From Halorubrum salsamenti (GTDB lineage Archaea; Halobacteriota; Halobacteria; Halobacteriales; Haloferacaceae): a stretch of 64,000 bases of DNA. Positions within the stretch are counted from its first letter, which is position 1. Every line of letters starts with the position of its first letter. Below the pieces are notes generated by a model that ran no database searches, was not told the DNA's origin, and saw nothing but the letters and a program-made list of their open reading frames with translations. Location: positions 868,001 through 932,000 of the forward strand of contig NZ_VCNL01000001.1 in NCBI RefSeq assembly GCF_007671685.1, read 5' to 3'. The position numbers and the translations under genes were made by a program. This document shows positions 59,220 through 64,000 of this stretch, one piece after another.

Positions 59220-62200
59220 CTACAGCCGGAGCCGCTCGACCGCGGTGCCGGCGCCCGAGAATTCGGCGAGGGTCGCGTCGGCGTCGGTGTCCGCAGCATC
59301 CTCAGTGTTCGCGGCGGCGACGACGATCGTCTTCGCGTCGAGCGCCGGATCGAGGTTGATTTCGTACTCGCCGTCTTCCGGCGTCGCAAGCACGGATCCG
59401 CTCGGGGTGTACACCGCGACGGTGTCTGCGGTCGTCTCGCCGGCGACGACGAGGGCGTCGTCGATGTACTCCGCGGTCGCGTCGAGGGTGGGCGCCGCGG
59501 AGCGAGCGCGCTCGACGTAGCGGTCGCGGACGACGGTCGGCGTCTCGACCGGTTCGCCCGCCTCGACGCCGTGTGCGAGCCGGATGAAGCCGGCCATCGA
59601 CCACGCGAGCGGGGTGGCCCCCCCGGTCCCTTCGCCGAACTCCCAGCCGTAGTCGGTCGGGTGCTCGCGGTCCCACACCTGCTCGGGGAGCATCCGCCCG
59701 GAGTTTCCGAACTCGGCCATCGTCTCCAAGAGGGCGTCGGGCTCCAACGCGTCCTCGTCGGTGCCGCCGAAGGCGTCCGGGCCGTCGGCCCGGGCGCGAA
59801 GCTCGTACTCGCCGCGCTCGCCGGTGAAGATCGGCCAGAGCCGCCCCCGGCCGTCGCCGTCCCCAGCCCACGGGCCGCCGGGGTCGCCGCGCGCGATCTC
59901 GCCGTACGCGTCGCCGACGTACCGGTACCACGCGGGACCGTACGGCGTGTCGACGCGGATCGAGTCGTCGACGACCGAGACGGAGTTGCGGACCGCGTCG
60001 TCGTCGGCGGGCTTCACGCCGAGCCGGACCAGTTCGAGGAAGCCGCCGTCGACGATCTCCCGCTCGTCGTAGGTGGGGCCGTCGTTGGCGATCGTCCGGG
60101 GGCGGCCGGACTCGGGATTCCCGTCGGCCGTGATCCGAACGTAGTAGGGGGTCTCGCCGTGTCGCTCGGTGCCGGCGGTCGTCGCGCACCACTCCTCGAC
60201 GCGGGCCGCCCAGTCGTCCGCGAGCGCGAGCCACGCGAGGGCGTCGGCGCGGAGGGAGTCCGGGGATTCGGCGGGCCCCTCACCGGTGGCGCCGCCCGCC
60301 TCGATCCGGTCGGCCTCGGCGACCGCGAGCGCGGCGCCGCAGACGAGCCCCGCGATCTCGGCGGCGATGCTCGACGGCGAGAAGCCGGCCTCCTCCTCCC
60401 AGCGCTCTTGGGCCGTCTCCGGTCCGTTCGCGGCGATGTAGCCGAGCGAGCGCCGGACCTGATCGTAGGTGTAGTCCGCGTCGGCGGGTGAGACCCCGTG
60501 CTCGTACAGCTGCCACGCCATCACCGACGGGAAGGCGATGTTGTCCATCTGCTCGCCGCCCCATCGCGTGCGCCCGTCGATGTAGGTGTTCTGCGGGAGG
60601 AACCCGTCGTCGTCCTGCTGGGTGTTGTACAGGTACGCGAGCGCGTTCGCGCCGCGCTCGATCTCTCCGACCTCGATCAGGGCGGTGAACACCTGATAGA
60701 GGTCGCGCGACCAGACGAAGTTGTAGCCGTAGCCGCGGTCCTCGGCGGCGTACTCCGTCTCGCCCCACGGCACCGACGGGCTGGCGATCCCCGCGCCGTC
60801 GTGGCGCTTGTCCTCGACGGCCGCGAGCGTCATCAGCGCGAACCGGTACTGGGTCTCCAGGTCCGTATCGCCGGTCACGGAGGCGGGGTAATCCCGGTCG
60901 GCGAGCCACCCGCGCCAGGTCTCGACGTACGATTCGGAGACGTCCGCGAAGCCGCGGGAGACGGCGCCGCGCGCCTCGCCGAGGGCGGCCGCGGTGTCGG
61001 CGTTCTCGGCGAACCCGAGCGCGACCGCGTCCGACACCTCGGTGCCGCTCCCGACCAGCCCGGCGAGCACGACGTTTCCGGTGGCGGTCTCGGTCCCGTC
61101 GCCGCGGTCGCCGTCGGCGAACAGCGCGTCAGCCGCGTCGCCCCCTGCCGCGAGGACGCTCGCCCAGTCGAAGCCGTCGTTGCTGTCCAGCGCGAGCGCG
61201 ACCTCGAAGGAGTCGCCCTCGTCGTCGACGAGCTTCCCCGGATCGCGATCGGCGGCGTCGTCGTTGCGCGCGAGCAGGTGGTACCCGTCCGAGTCGCCGA
61301 CGCGGTCGCCGCGGTCGTTCGTCCCGACGTTCGTGACCGTGGTGTCGACGAGGGCGTACACGTCGTACTCGCGACCCCCCTCGAACGTCACGTCCGCGAG
61401 GATCGCGTCGCCGTCGGTGTCGACCGCGTACTCGACGGTGAGAGTCCAGCTGTGGCCGTGGCCGTCGCCGGTCTCGCGGATCGTCTGCGTGTACGCGAGG
61501 GCGTCGTCGACGGTCGGCTCCGTGGTCCGTTCGACCGTCTCCGTCGCCGTCACGTGGCTCGTCTCGTCGAAGGTGCGAACCGTGTACCCCGTCTCCGGGT
61601 CGGCGACGAGGAAGTCGAACGTCCGGACGTTCATCACGTCGATCCGGGGGAACCGCGCCTCGGTGAGCGCGCCCTCGGTCAGCGTGAACCAGACCGGCAC
61701 GGGGTCGGCGGCCTCGTGGTCGGCGGGCGTGCCGACGCCGAACTTCCGGCCGGTCGTCCAGTGGGGGGCCTCGTCCGGCCCCCGCGGCTCGTCGTGCGGG
61801 ACCGGGAGCGCCCCGTATCTCGCGAGCGTCACCGTCGCGTCGATCCGGAGGGCGTGCGACCACGCGATGGGAGTCGCGCCGTCGAGGTCGCCGTCGTCGA
61901 ACGCCTGCTCGGCGATGAGTCCGGCGTCGTTGACGAACGGCCCGTCGGGCTCGCACAGCGCGTAGAGGTCGCGCGCGGCGCCGAACAGCTCGTGGGCGTC
62001 CCCGTCCCGTTCGCGGACGAGCCCGCCCAGCTCGGCGGCGGCCGTCGACCCCCACAGCGTCGCGATCGACCACACCTTCGCGGCGCCCTGCTCCGCGGTG
62101 CGCCAGTCGTCGCCCGTGAACCTGACGAGCCCCTCCACGTCGGCCGTCTCGCGGCGGAGCTCGGCGATCGTCGTCAACACGTGCGTCGTCACGCGGTCGA

Positions 62201-63944
62201 GGAAGGCGTCGAAGTCGACCTCGGGAGCGGTTCCCCCGGTAGCGACTCGCCCGTCCTCACCGCGTTCGTCGCGCAGCGCCGCGTACTCGGTCGCCGCGCT
62301 CGCGAGCGCGAACGTACTGGCGTCCGGGCGGTCGTCGCGGCTCTCCGCGCTCGCGCGCTGCGGGAACCGCTCCGTGTCCGGGTTCCACCGGTCGTACAGG
62401 CCGATGAAGGCGGCGTCGGCCGCGTCGGCGGCGTCGGCTCGCACGTCGTCGGGCAGAGGGGCGCGCGCCGCGGCGGCGAACGCGCGGAGGTACGTCGCGC
62501 CGGTGTGGGTGAACCGGCCGAGCGCGTTCTCCCAGCAGTTCTGGCAGCGGCGGGGGAGCCCGTCGTCCTCGGTCGTCTCGCGGAGGAACGCGAGGGCGTC
62601 CGCGATGGTGTCGTCGACGCGGTCGCGCCACTCCGGGGGGAGGTCCGTGGTCCGGCGGAGCCGAGCGAGGAAGGCGACGACGGACGCGGGCTGGTCGAGT
62701 TGGTCGTTCGGCCCCGCAGTGCCGTTCGCGCCCTCGATCCGGGCGTTCGCCCAGCCGGGCGCGACCTTGCCGGAGTCGGCCCACACCCGGTGGGGCCACG
62801 AGCCGTCGGCGTCCTGCGTCCGACAGAAGAAGGAGGCGGTCGCGAGCAGCTCCTCGTCGGCGTCCAAGCCGAGCTCGTCGCTCGCGCCGAGCAGCGCCAG
62901 CGACGTCTCCGCCTCGTCGCGGAACCACGTGTATCCGTAGCCGCCGGACGTGGAGTAGAAGGGGTCGAACTCCGGGGCGGCGATCCGCGCGCCGGACTCG
63001 GCGGTGAGCAGGTCGAGCGCACGGAGGTCGCTCGCGACCACCGACCGTCGCGGCACGTCCTCGGGGACGGTCGGGCCGCGGCCCTCGGCCGCCTCGCGGA
63101 GGTCGTCGGCGTCGGGGTACGCGGTCGCGATCCGCGACAGCTCCTCGATGCGGCGCTGGCGATCGGGACCGTCCGTGATCGCGTCCTTGGCGTCGTCGAC
63201 CGTTTCGCGAGTTTCCCGCCTGTCGAGGACGGCGCGGCTCGCGAGCGTGACGCGCTCGGTCCGTCCGTCGCGCTCGAACGGCGCGCGGACGACCACGTCG
63301 GGGGTGAGCCGGGAGTCCTCGCGCTGGTCGATCTCGCCGCGGTGGGGGAACCCCTCGCCGTTCTCGCCGAGCAGCTCGGAGACGGTGCGGAGCCGCTGGC
63401 CGTGCGCGGCCGACAGCCCCGTGGAGGCGGTGAGGAAGTCGTGTTCGGTGCGGTGGTACACCTCGACGACGCTCCCGGCCTCGGGGCCGGCCTCCTCGTG
63501 GACCAGGTTGCCGACGCGGCCCTCGACCATGTCCGGCGAGAACGCGCAGGCCGCGACGAGTTCCGCTCCTGCCGGCGGAGCGCCGCGCAGCTCGACGTGG
63601 GTGAGGTGGGTGTCGCTCACGACAAGGTCGAACTGGTGTATGGTGTAGCGGCCGGCGTCGTACTCCGTCTCGACGAGCGGCGTGTCGCCGTCGTAGTGCT
63701 GGCGAGTCGTCGTCAGATCGTCGAACCACCGGACGCCCCGCCCGGCCGTGATCCCCATGCGGAGCCGGTCGGCGCCGCCGACGCCCGACAGGGAGTACGA
63801 ACAGTCGTGGACGGTCCCGTTCGGTCCGACGTGGACCAGCCGACCGTCGTCGCCCGTGAACGCGCCGGCGGTCGTGGGACGCTCCGCCGGGTAGCGCTCG
63901 CCGCGTCGACGTTCGTGTTCGGTGAGAGCGGTTCGCAGTCGCAT
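59220..63944 (-). CDS. Tandem GH15 glucoamylase/glucodextranase-type hydrolase
   Basis: This 1574-residue protein has two GH15-like (alpha/alpha)6 modules. The first (about 300-690) shows GYGYTWFRDEAETSLALLGA, SWPHRVWADSGKVAPGW and GPNDQLDQPASVVAFLARL. A glucodextranase-like beta domain then begins near residue 745 (HWTTGRKFGVGTPADHEAADP...RFPRIDVMN). The second module (about 1035-1470) shows GYGYNFVWSRDLYQVFTALIE, RTRWGGEQMDNIAFPSVMAWQL and YNTQQDDDGFLPQNT. A C-terminal beta domain ends the protein. No signal peptide is present, so it should act inside the cell on glycogen-like or other alpha-glucans. It is about twice the usual GH15 length. The start MRLRTALTEHERRRGER lies 56 bases from the window's end. 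Confidence 0.82.
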   Translation of the reverse strand: MRLRTALTEHERRRGERYPAERPTTAGAFTGDDGRLVHVGPNGTVHDCSYSLSGVGGADRLRMGITAGRGVRWFDDLTTTRQHYDGDTPLVETEYDAGRYTIHQFDLVVSDTHLTHVELRGAPPAGAELVAACAFSPDMVEGRVGNLVHEEAGPEAGSVVEVYHRTEHDFLTASTGLSAAHGQRLRTVSELLGENGEGFPHRGEIDQREDSRLTPDVVVRAPFERDGRTERVTLASRAVLDRRETRETVDDAKDAITDGPDRQRRIEELSRIATAYPDADDLREAAEGRGPTVPEDVPRRSVVASDLRALDLLTAESGARIAAPEFDPFYSTSGGYGYTWFRDEAETSLALLGASDELGLDADEELLATASFFCRTQDADGSWPHRVWADSGKVAPGWANARIEGANGTAGPNDQLDQPASVVAFLARLRRTTDLPPEWRDRVDDTIADALAFLRETTEDDGLPRRCQNCWENALGRFTHTGATYLRAFAAAARAPLPDDVRADAADAADAAFIGLYDRWNPDTERFPQRASAESRDDRPDASTFALASAATEYAALRDERGEDGRVATGGTAPEVDFDAFLDRVTTHVLTTIAELRRETADVEGLVRFTGDDWRTAEQGAAKVWSIATLWGSTAAAELGGLVRERDGDAHELFGAARDLYALCEPDGPFVNDAGLIAEQAFDDGDLDGATPIAWSHALRIDATVTLARYGALPVPHDEPRGPDEAPHWTTGRKFGVGTPADHEAADPVPVWFTLTEGALTEARFPRIDVMNVRTFDFLVADPETGYTVRTFDETSHVTATETVERTTEPTVDDALAYTQTIRETGDGHGHSWTLTVEYAVDTDGDAILADVTFEGGREYDVYALVDTTVTNVGTNDRGDRVGDSDGYHLLARNDDAADRDPGKLVDDEGDSFEVALALDSNDGFDWASVLAAGGDAADALFADGDRGDGTETATGNVVLAGLVGSGTEVSDAVALGFAENADTAAALGEARGAVSRGFADVSESYVETWRGWLADRDYPASVTGDTDLETQYRFALMTLAAVEDKRHDGAGIASPSVPWGETEYAAEDRGYGYNFVWSRDLYQVFTALIEVGEIERGANALAYLYNTQQDDDGFLPQNTYIDGRTRWGGEQMDNIAFPSVMAWQLYEHGVSPADADYTYDQVRRSLGYIAANGPETAQERWEEEAGFSPSSIAAEIAGLVCGAALAVAEADRIEAGGATGEGPAESPDSLRADALAWLALADDWAARVEEWCATTAGTERHGETPYYVRITADGNPESGRPRTIANDGPTYDEREIVDGGFLELVRLGVKPADDDAVRNSVSVVDDSIRVDTPYGPAWYRYVGDAYGEIARGDPGGPWAGDGDGRGRLWPIFTGERGEYELRARADGPDAFGGTDEDALEPDALLETMAEFGNSGRMLPEQVWDREHPTDYGWEFGEGTGGATPLAWSMAGFIRLAHGVEAGEPVETPTVVRDRYVERARSAAPTLDATAEYIDDALVVAGETTADTVAVYTPSGSVLATPEDGEYEINLDPALDAKTIVVAAANTEDAADTDADATLAEFSGAGTAVERLRL

Positions 63945-64000
63945 GGGATCCCTGCGATTCCCGAAGTGAAAGCCTTGACGAACGAGGCCGTCTGCGATCC

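Overview
This is a piece of a haloarchaeal chromosome, most like Halorubrum or a close relative. The evidence is very high GC with strong third-position GC bias, acidic proteins, TATA-box promoters about 25-30 bases before leaderless starts, and archaeal marker genes: TFIIB, GatE, archaeal diadenylate cyclase DacZ, RqcH, a PAC2 protein and halocyanin. No phage, plasmid, insertion-sequence transposase or CRISPR array was seen. Nearly everything is chromosomal housekeeping or lifestyle genes.

Layout. 1-11 kb: a photolyase fragment, a PsiE-like membrane protein, an MrfA/Hrq1-type helicase, a GNAT enzyme, a dacZ-mscS pair (c-di-AMP and osmotic control), then three Tat lipoproteins with an aldo/keto reductase. 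11-19 kb: a 56-residue zinc protein, an MFS carrier, a GpgS-like glycosyltransferase pair, and a complete PTS-type dihydroxyacetone kinase set: dhaKLM facing ptsH-ptsI. 19-27 kb: YqeC divergent from an aldehyde:ferredoxin oxidoreductase-like protein that lacks three cluster cysteines, a YchF/Obg-type GTPase, a UspA, BirA, and an EamA exporter divergent from an Lrp/AsnC regulator. 27-44 kb: gatE, tRNA-Leu(GAG), a DUF420 protein, halocyanin, purF, rqcH, elp3, thiC, a DUF790/Bax1 nuclease, a split RsmF-like rRNA methylation pair and a PAC2 chaperone. 44-64 kb: menF, a sulfite-oxidase-like protein, small DNA- or metal-binding proteins, a rhomboid protease, an AT-rich lipoprotein islet, a METTL5-like methylase, tfb, UspA, a menE-like ligase, acyl-CoA dehydrogenase, a MutS-like ATPase and a 1574-residue tandem GH15 glucosidase.

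The most interesting signal lies between the genes. Five related hairpin-rich elements (about 150-370 bp), plus one 19-bp remnant, fill every gap over 300 bp. All lie in the same orientation, and each is preceded by an AT-rich or TATA-like motif. They share a 5' stem (GCGCGTGC/GCACGCGC type) with a small triloop hairpin inside it, a second stem whose sequence changes but whose pairing is kept, a GGCTGGGG direct repeat, a long closing stem (19-20 bp perfect in two copies) and an almost invariant 3' block GGCTGGGGCTTTGGAGGT-N-TTCACC. The copies differ by gain or loss of whole triloop hairpins and by deletion between the GGCTGGGG repeats. I know of no named family matching this. It looks like an undescribed structured RNA or REP/MITE-like mobile hairpin family.

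Pathway links are visible. DhaKLM with HPr and EI make a self-sufficient PEP-driven dihydroxyacetone kinase. DacZ and MscS link c-di-AMP to osmotic adaptation. MenF and MenE serve menaquinone synthesis. MrfA, photolyase, Bax1 and the MutS-like protein serve DNA repair. GatE, Elp3, the RsmF pair, METTL5, RqcH and tRNA-Leu serve translation.
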